Source: Mesocentrotus franciscanus (Eukaryota > Echinodermata > Echinoidea > Camarodonta > Strongylocentrotidae). Taken from it: a stretch of DNA of 64,000 nucleotides. This document shows positions 24,159-36,800 of the stretch, piece after piece. Location: positions 7,111,789 to 7,175,788 of the forward strand of contig CP137674.1 of assembly GCA_037976565.1 (NCBI GenBank). Direction: 5' to 3'. Position 1 is the stretch's first letter; the number at the start of each line of letters is the position of its first letter. A program made the position numbers and the translations under genes. Under the pieces are notes generated by a model, which ran no database searches, was not told the origin of the DNA, and saw only the letters and a list, made by a program, of their open reading frames with translations.

Positions 24159-24256
24159 TGGGGAGGGTTCAAATAAGTGAATGACATTTCAAGAACCTGT
24201 GCCAAATTAAATCTTCCGTTATCAGTGTAGACTCGAGGCATCTGGTCTGGTTGGGT

Positions 24257-24328
24257 CTAGGACATGATGCTATGGGCGTCATTGTCAGAAGGCAGAATAG
24301 CAGGAGCTGTGAAAACACTGCTGAAATC
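24257..24328 (-). CDS. SPEF2: SPEF2 exon 37 (residues 1672-1694 and stop)
   Basis: Acceptor TTTATAAAG, then phase-0 DFSSVFTAPAILPSDNDAHS-IMS and TAG at 24,259-24,257. Phase and an orderly stop support it; the acceptor is weak. Two other AGs nearby (TTTCAG, TTCACAG) give shorter or out-of-phase tails. Confidence 0.75.
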   Translation of the reverse strand, partial: DFSSVFTAPAILPSDNDAHSIMS

Positions 24329-27300
24329 CTTTATAAAGAAATCAAGAAGAGAACACCAAGATGTTTAGCAAAGAAACATATGCCTGAAAGTTGCATGTAT
24401 GCCAACAATTTATATCATAAGCTCAAATAGTGCTATTCAAATTTAAACTCACTGAATATTACCATCTTTTTATGCTGCCTATGATCCATTTCACATTGGC
24501 CCTAATCTAATATCATACCTTTCATTCTACATACTAACACTTCAAGTTGTCTAACACAACCCTTTTACTCTGCCCCTATCAAACTAAAACTATACCCCTT
24601 TCATATTGCTACTAATCTGATACCACCCTTTTCATACTTACAGTAATCTGATAAATTCTCTTACAGTGCCAATGCTCTGATACCACCCTTTCGCACTATC
24701 TCATGACACCCCTTTCCCACTGCTACTATTCTGACTCTCTCTCTCTCTCTCTCTCTCTCCCTGTGACTTACCGGTGCCTTGTATCGGTGACACAGTGAGA
24801 GGCAATCCTGGATGATGGGGTGCTGGATTAGGGTGTAGAACGGCACTGGCTCCAGCTCTTCTGATCCCAGCTCCCTGTAGACAGCTGCCAGACGGTCCAG
24901 GCTGAAGGTATCCTCAGGGTCGGAGGTCACGCTGAAGCGATGGCTGTCACCAAGCGAGGGCTGGCCATGGTGAAGGACCTGGATAATGAAAATGTGACAT
25001 GCGTTAGTAATTCATACATCAGATTGGCTTAAGCTGAAAAAAATGGATCATTTTCATGCCCCCCTCTCACAAAAAAGGCTCTTTCAGATATCAATCTCAA
25101 GTTTACCGGTAGTATAAAGTAATCATATCCTATAGTTTTTATGTTTACTTTATGTTTTTAGTGTTTTTTTAGGTTGTTTATTCAGGCAATGTGTAGTTTT
25201 GTTAATTAGGAAAAATAAATTATTTACTTATGTTCATTTCATTCCCTGCTCTCTCTCTCTCTCTCTCTCTTCCTTTCTCTCATTGTACCTCCCTTTTACT
25301 CTCATCCTCTCTCTTTCTACCCCTTTCGCTCTATCACTCTCCCTTTCATGAGCTATATACCTTCCCCTGCTCTTGTATATCTCCTGCTAGTACATCCTGT
25401 CATTTAATGTATATAAATGAATGCAATATAATTCTTTTGTATTGTCATTATGTTACTGATTTATTTACTATGCTTTGTAATACTATTGTACATGTATATA
25501 CTTCACTGTACTTTTTTAAATTGACCCTTTCAGCTTTGTGCTGCTGGTCGATCATTATATACCAATAAATAAATAAAATAAAATAAAATAAAATTTTCTT
25601 GTTTTTCATCATTAAGCTCCTCATATCTCTTGTATTGTAAGAGAATACAAGCTAGCATACATTATTATGTTTGGGGTGTGAATTATTTAGGAAGTCTTCC
25701 ATTTCATCTAAAACCCTAATCGGCAAAGAGACCTGACCAGGGACATGGGTTCGAGATTCATGAGACAAGTTGTTTTGGGAAGTCAAATCAAATGCCAAAA
25801 AACAATCCAACTGCCCATCAGTCAGAAAACCTTGTCATTTTCGGTTATCTGCGTGTACGACTCACCTGTACCAGGGCACTGAGAGGGACAGTGGCAGCTA
25901 CAGCAGAGACCGGTACCCCTTCTTCAGGTGGACCGAGGCTTGGTTCAATGTGTCTTGGACCAAGAGTCAGGTCTTCACCTGTCATGTTCTCAACAACCTA
26001 GCCAAGAGTACAAGAGAAGGAGTGATGTCATTGAGGCGAATGAGGGATTGTTGACCAATGAGTAGCAATTTCATTTTAATGGGGACCAATCGCCAAAACT
26101 GATTGAATGACACATGCAACGGCAAGAACTGCTCCACATTCATTTTCTAACACTTACCAAAAATTACCTTCAGCTTTAGGGCCAACAGTATACCTAAGCA
26201 TGACATCATCCCTAACCTTAACCTAAAACCCAATCCAAACCCTATATTTCTGATGATAAAAAGCCTACATAGAACAAATCTCGATGCATGTGTCAAATCA
26301 CCACAGAAGGCACTAAAAATTTGTGAGTACTGGTATACTGGTAACATCCCCCAAAGGAAAAAAAAAAAAATTGGTTTGTAACCATTTGCTATTCCATACA
26401 ATACACCAAAAGCAAATGCAAAATGATGATGAAATCATAGATGAGGTGCATGGAGAGCCAGAAAATAGTGATCAATGTAAAGACTTAAAGACACCATGCA
26501 GATAGAAGAAGCCTGCAAGAGTACAAAGAAATTAACAAAATTAAAGCAATATCGTTGGAATTCACAAAGCAGGTGTTCCTTGTAACCCCTATAGGTTATG
26601 CAATATGAATATATAGATGTGCACATGTGTGCCCAAATGCTTTTTGACATGAAAGGAGTGACATTAACAAGAATCTGAATGATATGACAATATGAGTCCA
26701 AAGAGATTAATAGCAACAGTACATTATCTAGTGGATCAAAAGCTGAAGCAAAGATTTTCAAAGCTCTTTGGAAGTGCAAATGGACATTATCAAATCATGT
26801 GATACCTGCTTTACAATAACAGAAAATAATTATTATGAATTTCTTAAAGGAATCCGGTAACTTTGTCTCAGATTCTGAAACAAAATCCTGGATTTAGCTC
26901 ATGCTGCAATGATAATTATAAACCTTTAGGTCAGTCAGGAACCCCATGACTTTTACAAGCCGATCGCCTGTCTGATTATCAAGATATTTATGATTGGAAA
27001 TTGAAACCAAATTATGCGTTTTCCTAACGGTTTTCATAACACTACAGTCTATTTGGCAAAACGAGTATGGTAAAACCGGTCACTCAAAGATTTTTACTTT
27101 TTTGAGGCACTTCTTGATCATTTTGAAGCGCGATTTCTTTTAGGGCTTCAATATTACACCATATCACAGACACTGATAACACGTAGGGCCGTGCATCTCA
27201 GATTTAACATTGTTAAACGATGCCTTTAAACAAACTGTGATGATATCAAATTACACAATATCACAAAGTTTGGGTGGAAGTTTCCTTTTTTGGGGTGCAT

Positions 27301-30300
27301 GTGTATGTGTACTTATGGTACACCAGACCGTTATTGATCGTTTGTGTTTTGTTTTTACCCCATTCCTACCCCCCCCCCCCTCCCTCCATAGATCTGCCCA
27401 ATTAGTGAATCCACACAGATACAAAAACAAAGATATGCAAAATGAACAAGATTCCACCACCAAGATGTATGCATAGCATACACGCAATGGAGAGTGAATA
27501 GATACATGTTTGTGATCAGAGCAGATAAGAACATGCAACCCATGCAAATGATACCTTATTTCCATCCTGATTTTCAAATGACAGTTGACTCTATTCGGGG
27601 GAAAAAAAGCATAACATAATCATACTATTTTTGGCCAATTTCAAAATCTTGCTTCACACAAGAAAACAGAAGTATTTACCTTTGTTCATACATATTTTCA
27701 AAATTGTTATGTTTTGCTACTCATCCTCTATTCCGTACACCTCTTTATTTCTCTGTTCTCTCGTTCTCAGCCCCTATTCCTTCCCCTTTTCCAATCCTTC
27801 TTTTTCTTCCCCTGTCTAACCTTCCCATTAACAAATTTCACTGTACAAGATTGTAAAAGAAAATATTATTTAATAATACATAAGAAAGGTTTTACAGAAT
27901 TACAACACTGCTATCAAAAGGAACAACTTTTTGTTACGCCATGATTAGTAATGAATTAGTTAATCAATTAAAATACAATCACAATCCTTCCTGTTACTCT
28001 TGGTGCCTCTTCCAACATTCAGTACCACATTTGTGGTACTACATTCATTATTTTTTTTTTAACAAATCAATCAAAAATTGACTTTTCAGATTCATAAGTT
28101 CATAAAACATGAAATTGAAATGTTAATTTTTTTAAATGAAATTTGGGAAAATGAAAGATGGATTGGTCTGAATCAAATGAAAATTAAACTGAATCCCGCA
28201 CAAACCAATAATAATATAAAATTCAGCAAAAGATATATGTCAGGCATACCTCTTTCATGGTCTCTACATCTCTCTTGCTAGTTTCCACCTCTGCAGGTTT
28301 GGGGCGGGGCATGTGATTGGCCGAAGCCACGCTGAGCGCTCGGAAGAAACCATTCAGGTAGTTGGCATCAATGCTGAAATACAGCAGCTGGATAAGAAGA
28401 GGAGCAAGATGAAAACGTACAAATTGATGATTAGATATGTATACATGTACACTGCAGCAATGGGTTGAACACTCGTCTATAAATGTGAAGGTTGAGGGTT
28501 CAAGCCCCAGTGTGACACAAATGTACTTTGGTAAGATATTAACCTACATTTCCTACTCTCAACTCGGGTGTAGTACAATGTAAATGGGTACCTGGCAACA
28601 ATTAGTAAAAAAATAATTCCAAATCTGTTTGAGATATTGATATGATACATGTACATCATGGGCTTTATCATGATAAGATTACTCTATCTATATGCCAAGT
28701 TTCAAAAGATTTCTTCACTCTGCAGACAAGATCCCGGGGAGGAAGAGCTGATCCCTCACGTCTGTCAGCCCACCAAAATAACCCAGTATTTTTAGGATGA
28801 AAATAGCCTTTTTACACAATTCAACAACATGAAGATATCTTCCACAAAAAAAATCACACCACCAACAGTTGAACATCTAACAAGAGATGCTATTAGAATA
28901 GTATGATTACAAGAACATCAATATCTGTCACGGGCAAAAAAAGGGAAAAAATATCAATCAGTGAAAAAAATACATTATTTGTTCAGGGGAGCTCCTTTTG
29001 AATTGGTTGTATAAAAAATGAGATATCCTTTCCGCAACTTTTATGTACTTTTCTGTCTCAACACCAGAGTTCTTTTTTTTTAGATATACCAACTTTTCGA
29101 GAACTTTCCAGAGCTAAATTGCTCTCCAATCCTCTCATTTATTTTTTCGCTGCTTACCATATTAGTGTAATCCAAGACGGGAGGAATGGCCTCAGTATCG
29201 GCGAAGATATCAAAGAAGAGGTGCTGGATGTGCAAGGTGCGGTTGTATGGGCTTGGTTCCGTGGGGTCCTCCGGGGATGGGACTCGCTGGTCACTGCTGT
29301 ACCACAGGGGCACCTGGACATGGAGGAATGAGAGGACTTTTGATTAGCATGATGTACATTGATGAGATTTGATTGACCGTTGAAGCAAATTTTGTAAACA
29401 ATTACATATGTGGAGGTGTTGTGGTCTAGCGGACACGTTGTTGGACTGTGGACCACATGGTTCGCGGTTCAAGGCCAGCCACGGCACTTATGTCCTTTGG
29501 CAAGACATTAATCTACATCTGCCACTCTCCACCCAGGTGTTAAATAGGTATCAGCAGGAAACAATTCCTTTCATGCTGTGAGCACCGAAATCGGGAGCCT
29601 AGCACACAGCCAGGGTAATGTTGGAGGGCCATGAGCACCTTGCGTGGTGGATATGTGCACGATAATTTTTTTTTACATTGTTGTTGTTGTTGTTGTTACT
29701 ATTATTATTATTGTTGTTGTTTTTATTAGTATTATTATTGTTTGATGAGAGGCAGAAGGGAGTGTGAACTCCCATCACTTTATTATAGACTTAATGCCCT
29801 TCTAGCTCTCAGAAGGTGATATATAATATGAGAGTCATACTTTTCAGGATAAAAACATGGGAAAGAAAGAAATATAAGAATGGAAGCAACAGACATGCAG
29901 ACACAGAGATCACCAAACACTTTCAGAAAACTATTCAAATAAAGTGAAATAAATAAACAAATCTAATTCTACAATACATGGTCCTGAACCATTTGCTCCA
30001 TGGTAAATTTCCTTCACTAACTGAATTCCTAACTTCAACCCTGGGCCCAACACTATACCTAATCTTAACCACATCCCTAGACATAAGCTGTAACCGATCG
30101 CAAACCTGACCCTACCATCTATCTTTGACAAAATAAAGCCTGCAGCAAATGTCACCAGAGATAAAGTTGATTCCCCACCAACTCACCTGCTCAAACTGTT
30201 CCCTAATGACAGTGCCAGTGTTGAGGACATCAGCCTTCTTGAATTCCTCTAGGGTGTCCAGGAGCTGAGCCTGAGAGGGCTGGCTCCAGGGATGGCACGA

Positions 30301-31645
30301 CTGTAGCAGGAACGTCTTCCAATCAATGTACTCAGAATCAGGAGACAGCTGAGCTGCTAGGGTCTCAAGCTAGAGAAACAAGAAAAATAATATACAAGGT
30401 TATGTAAACGTAGTAATTGAGCATGCAGGAGATGAGCCTGTTAAGGGCTGGCTTCAGGGATGACATGCCTGGAGCAGGAATGTCTTCCAATCGATGTACT
30501 CAAAGTCTGGAGACAACTGAGCTGCTAGGGTCTCCAGCTAGAGAAACAAGATAAAGATACAAGATTGTGTCATCATTATAATTGAGTGTCCAGGAGATGA
30601 GCCTGTAAGGGCTGGCTCTAGGGGTGATATGCCTGGAGCAGGAATGTCTTCCAATCGATGTACTCAGAGTCAGGAGACAGCTGAGCTGCTAGGGTCTCCA
30701 GCTAGAGAAACAACACCACAATACAACTTACATGCATGTTACCATAGGATTATTGCATTTTCTTGTAGGAATCTATCATGTATCAAAGTGCTTAAGGATA
30801 TATAGATTAACAATGTAGGCTCCCTAGATATAAAATAAAATGTAGTACTATCTAGACAACTAAAAGATATAGCCAATCCTACATTTAACTAGACCCTAAA
30901 ATTGTGATAGTGCAATGGTTGGACAGGCCAAAATGTAGTGATGATGGAAAAAAACCCAAAGAGTGGTCCATGATGAAATACCCTGATCTTGATAGCAAGT
31001 AAATGGAGTTGGATAGTGCTTTGGTGCCATAATGTTGGGTCCAACTCATCGTGGCCTCTTCTCATGTACCGAAAACCTTCATTATGAGCTTCAAGCAGCA
31101 ATGATTGGTTGTTATGCCATAAGTCATGCAAAGAGACTAGGTTTACAAGAAGTGCAGAAATAGACTTGAATTCTTCATGAGTGTTTACATGCAATGGTAG
31201 GACCACCTTCATAAAGCTTAAGATAAGGTCAATAACGTTAAAAAAAAAATCATAAGTAATGTATAGATGTTTACCTGAGCAATGCTGATGTTCATCCATC
31301 CATCAGGCAAAGCTTCCATCCCATGCTAAAAAAGTAATATGAAGGTATTCAAAACATAAAATACAAATCATTATGACATATGCACAGCAACAAATACAAC
31401 ATTGTGAAAAATTTGGTATGACCTTAATGAGAAGTAGACTGATTTTTGATGCTTTCTCTCTTGAGATGGGTAGCTCATACAATGAACAAAAAAATATACC
31501 AAATTAATTCCTTTTATCTTCCTTTATAGTTTTTCTCTTGAGAAATCTGTAAATGTATATTTATTCAGATTATGTTACTATCATAAGTGCCTAACAGACC
31601 AGGATCTGCCGTGTGACTAGTGAAACACAAGAAGAAATCATTATA

Positions 31646-31711
<66 letters not shown>

Positions 31712-33791
31712 TATTGTTAAATATCCAGGACCTGTCTTCTAAATGCAAGTTCTCCTCCATCAATCGTATAAGGACATAACCAGCATCTTATGTTAGGAAT
31801 TTGGACTGTTATTATTCTGATCAATGACAACTCTTTTACAAGACACGGCCCAGATCTTCGCATTCTCTGTAAATGCTTACAGTCAACGCAGTCATGTCAC
31901 AGAGAGTGTCGATGAAGCCCTTTGCGGATATGAACCCTGAGGGTGCCGACTTGATGAACTGCGTCTGTAGGTTGATGATCTGCTCCACAGTGAAAGTGTC
32001 CATCTGAGCTAGCTCTATCGGGTAAGGGCGGGGTGGAGGGCTAGGGGTACCGTACACCTTCACCAGCTGCAAGAAGGGGGAGAGGAAGGAGGGGTTACTC
32101 CAAAGTCCAGCAATTAAGGTAATGGATAGAAGGAATAGTAAGAGACAGGTATTTTTCTTATGAAGCTTTCCTTTCCTCCCGTCTTATTTTCTTTTCATTG
32201 TTTATATTCTTTCAGACAATTTTTTAAAACATGATCTGACTTTGTATTGTCTACATTTTAATTTGAAATACATTTACATGCAAGGGGGGGGAGATCATAT
32301 CATTGTGCTTTAAAGTCAATATTTAACAATAATAATGATTTGATGCAATTATCAGAGTTATGGGCCTAAACACAACCAATGAAACAAACATTATCCGATA
32401 TTGTGATTAATTCATCCAAGAATAATTGTTTTAAATAGGAATATATCTTCCATGCATTAGTTTGCACTGATGAAACAGAAAAATATAGGATAACAAAAGA
32501 ATAAAAAACAGCATGGAAAAGAATGAAGAAAAAAAAAAAAAAAAACGGAAAAGAAAGAGAAGAAAGATGAAGACAGTTTGAAGAGGAAAAGGAATAATAA
32601 TGACAAGAAGAACAAGAAGAAGAGGAAGAAGAAGAAAAAAAAAGATAAAAATGAAGAAAAAAGAAGAACAAGAAGAAGATTGTGACAAAGAAAAAGAAGA
32701 AGTGACAAAGAAAAAGAAAAAAAAGAATATGAAGAACAACAACAACAACAACAACAGTAACAGCAACAAAAACAAGAATAAGAAGAAAAAGAAGAGGAAG
32801 AACAAGGAGAAGAAGAGAATAAACAAAGATTAGGAAATTAAGAATTCTAATATCATAGAGAGAATAATGTTAAAACAAAGAAGTATTATTTGAAACATGA
32901 AAGAACAGTTCCCAAACAATGAAGATCAACATAGATCAGGACTAGTCTGACTTCCATACCTTGTTGATTGCAAAGTCATCTTGGAAAACGACAAGCTCCG
33001 GTTGAATCTTGGCTTTCTTCTCGATACACTCTCCGAGATACTGGCATACAATGTTGATACTACAACCAAATCAAGACAAGAAAAGCAAACGGAACTATTA
33101 GGTGTTGTTCTTAGGTTGTTTGACAGATGTGTATCAATCTGATACATGATTATTTACATCTGGGGAACGACCTTTAACATCACCATCCGAAAGACGTGAC
33201 TTAGTTTCGAACCAGGGTTCGGCTGAGCCAGTTTGTAGGCGAAGACAGAGAGCTGACCAAGTTAGCGTACCGCTTGACCAACTCGCATCTCCCTGTGTTT
33301 TTCTTAGGTTCTTCATTAAAGCATTAATAGACAGTGTGTGACACAAAAGGTATGGATCTGTTCAATTTTTACACACTTTGGGGACTGTCCCCACTTTAAT
33401 AGTTGTTGATGATTTGATGTCACAGTTTCAAATGAAAGACTCTACCTTTACTACTTCGTTTAACATTGACAAATTAGTCATTTCATTCCTTGCTATGTAA
33501 GTTTGATTGTGATTGGTCAATACCTGTCCATCTCCTGGATAAACCTCAATCCCAGCCAATTATCCATGTCCTTGTATGCCTCCTCGGCCTTGGCCTTCAG
33601 CTCCTGTAGAACCTCGATGGCATGGATCTTAATCAACTCCATCCTCGTCTTCAAACTTGATTCTGAAAGAACATAAACATATTAGGGAAAGTAATAATCA
33701 TATGCATTATGACGAAGAAGGAAAATTTCTCAACACGATTCTATAATGCATCTCTAGAAAAAATTGCTTAAGCTCCCCAGTAATAATAATG

Positions 33792-33839
<48 letters not shown>

Positions 33840-36800
33840 GTAATATTAGTAATAATAACAACAACAACAACAATAATAATAATGATTATAATAATAGGAT
33901 CTATCAGATTTATGTAAATATCTTACAGTGGTCATTTTCTTAACTTCATTCCTGAACCCAACACTACACAAAACTCAAAGTCTAACCCTAATCCTACCCA
34001 GTATCCTAAACTAAAATCCTATTGCAGCCCTAGCCCTAAACCTATACCTCGGATGAAAAAAAATCCAAGAGCAAATGTTGCAAAGCAAATGTCAGATCAC
34101 AGTGACAATGTCCCCTTAATAGACTCCACATTAAAGGAATCAAGTTCAGTTTTTGATTTTACACTCACGGTAGAGTAGTACTGTAAACAAAAATGTAGGC
34201 AGGCTCACTCTACGTGACTTACATGTATGACATTTGATCTCTTCTGGGCCACTCTGTTTTTAGACAACTTTCAATTATCTTTCAAGAGGGAAAATGTTGA
34301 TTTTGTTCTACTGATAAATTGGGCATGATTATCTTCCTTAGATATGAACTTCATGTTAGAGGTTAATGTAGCCTTATCATCAAAACATGTTGTTCACTAC
34401 TCAAACTCTTGAGCAAAAATTATCAACCGTAGCATAGAAGGGGGTCAACTCCTACACTAAGGACTTGGTAAATTAAGGCGATATGACTTTGTGCGTGACC
34501 TTTGACATCCTCTGTCGTTGTACTGACCTTCAAGAGCAATGGCTCCCAGGTACTCTGCCTTCATTCGTTCCTTCAGCTCTCTCTTGACCTTCTCCTCAGG
34601 GGTGTCTTCCACCGGTGGAGGGGTGGGAGGGGGAGTGGGCGTGGCGGTCTTCTTACCCTTCTTGGGTGACTTCTTACCTCCTGGGGTTTTCTTGCCTGTA
34701 CATGTACAATGAAAACAAAATTGAAACAACATTGGAGTTCACATCATAAGTTTCCAAATACTTAAAATGAAATAGACAATTCTTATTGGATATACAGACA
34801 ATTGAATTTATTTTTGCTAGTAAATGAAGTAATTTTTGATGTCAAGAAGATTACAGGTCTGGAGTCACTGAATACATATATGCATTGATCTATTCTGGAT
34901 AAATTATGTTTGCTTTTACTGCTAAAAACAAAAAATAGTTTTAGAAATCATTTAGAATCCAGACTTTTTGTATAGCTTCATTAGAAATACAGAGAGGATT
35001 CCTTGAATGCTGTGAGCGCCGAAAGCGGCTGCCTAGCAGAGCCGGGGTAATAATTGGAGCGCCTTGAGCACCATGCATGGTGGATATGTGCACTATATAA
35101 ATATCCAATATTATTGTTATTATTTAAAGCAGAGACATTTAAAACAAAAGTAAGATTTATAACATGATTGCATGGCCCAAGTGAAGAACAGTATCAATAG
35201 TGATGAGGGTACCGTGGGTAAATAAGATCATACTATTGTTATATTAGTACTACAGGTACTTGTGCCAAATAAGGAATATGACCTGAACAATATAATTTTC
35301 ATATATACAGTTAACAACTAAACTATTCATACCCCTTGTAAATTTGATGTTTTTGTTTATTTTTTATAGCTAAAAAATGAAAGGTGGACTAGTCGAATTA
35401 GGGTCTTTGTTGAATACTTTTAGATTGGACTGTAAGCTTTAATATGTCACATTCTCAAGAAACATAAATCAGGACAAATACATTTTTCAAATACTTAACA
35501 AGATTACAAAACCTGGTAAGGGTATGAATAATTTAGTTGTTAACAGTATATTATTTTGAACAATGCAACTATGTAATCTTTCCATGTACCAGTCTTTGGA
35601 CTGTTTTTACAAGGAATTTTCTTTCAATAAATCGAAATGAATGAATCAATGAATAAAATACTTGTATGTCTGATTAATGACCACGACACTCACCAGTGGG
35701 TGATTTACTCTTGGCCCTCTTGCCTCCCTTGTCTTTATCCTTGCCCTTGCCCTTCTTGTCGCCCTTTTCTGCCTTCTCGGCATCTCTGGCTTTGTCAGCC
35801 TCCTCCTCTGCATCCTTAGCTGCCATCTCAGCAACCGTCTGTAGGAATGAACGACGGGTAGATGGATAGAAGGAAGGATGAAGGGCGGTGGGTGGGAAGG
35901 ATGGAAGAGAAAGACAATAAGCAGAGAGGAGAAGGAAAAAGGACAAAACGAGAGAGAAAGAGATCAAGAGAGAGAGAGAGAGAGAGAGAGAGGTAATAAG
36001 ACAAAAATTATGACAATGAATAGTGTATACAGTCACTTGTATAGGATAGGAAAATCATTATATTTTGTAATACGCCAATTTTCTGCATAAAATCTTGGGA
36101 ATTTCCCCTTGATATCTTGCTTAACTAATTTGATGACTATACATTTTACCACGGCCTTACTATGATTTATATCTTTAGATTGAGATTATATCTTTTAAAA
36201 TAAATCGGTCTCCTACACGTATCTGCAACAATAAAGGGGATGCAAATAATTCAGTTTTGACGAAAAACTTCATTAGCAATTTTAATAACCTTCTAACAAC
36301 CAAGCATGAACCATGGTGTATATGGTACAGTTATGTGTATATTGAAGAAAACAAAGTGTTACGATTAAAACACAATGTATATTTTCTGTAAATAAGACAA
36401 ACTAACATTAATTAGGTGTATTGAAAAATATGTAAATAATTCAAATGACGATGTGATTATTTTAACATTGGTCTCTGTGCTGCTTCAATTTGGTTTATCT
36501 CAGTTTATTATACTCCAATGGAAAGATATAGAGTGCTATGTACTTGTATTGCTTCTATACGATTGTTAATTTGTTGCTAGTACATCGACTCCAATGGCAA
36601 ATACAGGATATGTCTAAACACAAAAAGGGTTTATGGGGAGTGTTCTTGTGCATGTTTTAAAAATAAATAAAACTCAGTAACTCAAGACATAAAATGCAAA
36701 ATAAAAAATGGTAAAATTAAAAGCTACGTTCAAGTCAACGATCACAACAAGCATCTTGATTTTTTTTTCTCCAGCTTTTTGGTGAAATGTTTTGATTCTA

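Noticed and set aside
32366..32833. Phe/Ser-rich and Lys/Arg-rich frames
   Set aside because: Compositional result of the purine tract inside a SPEF2 intron.
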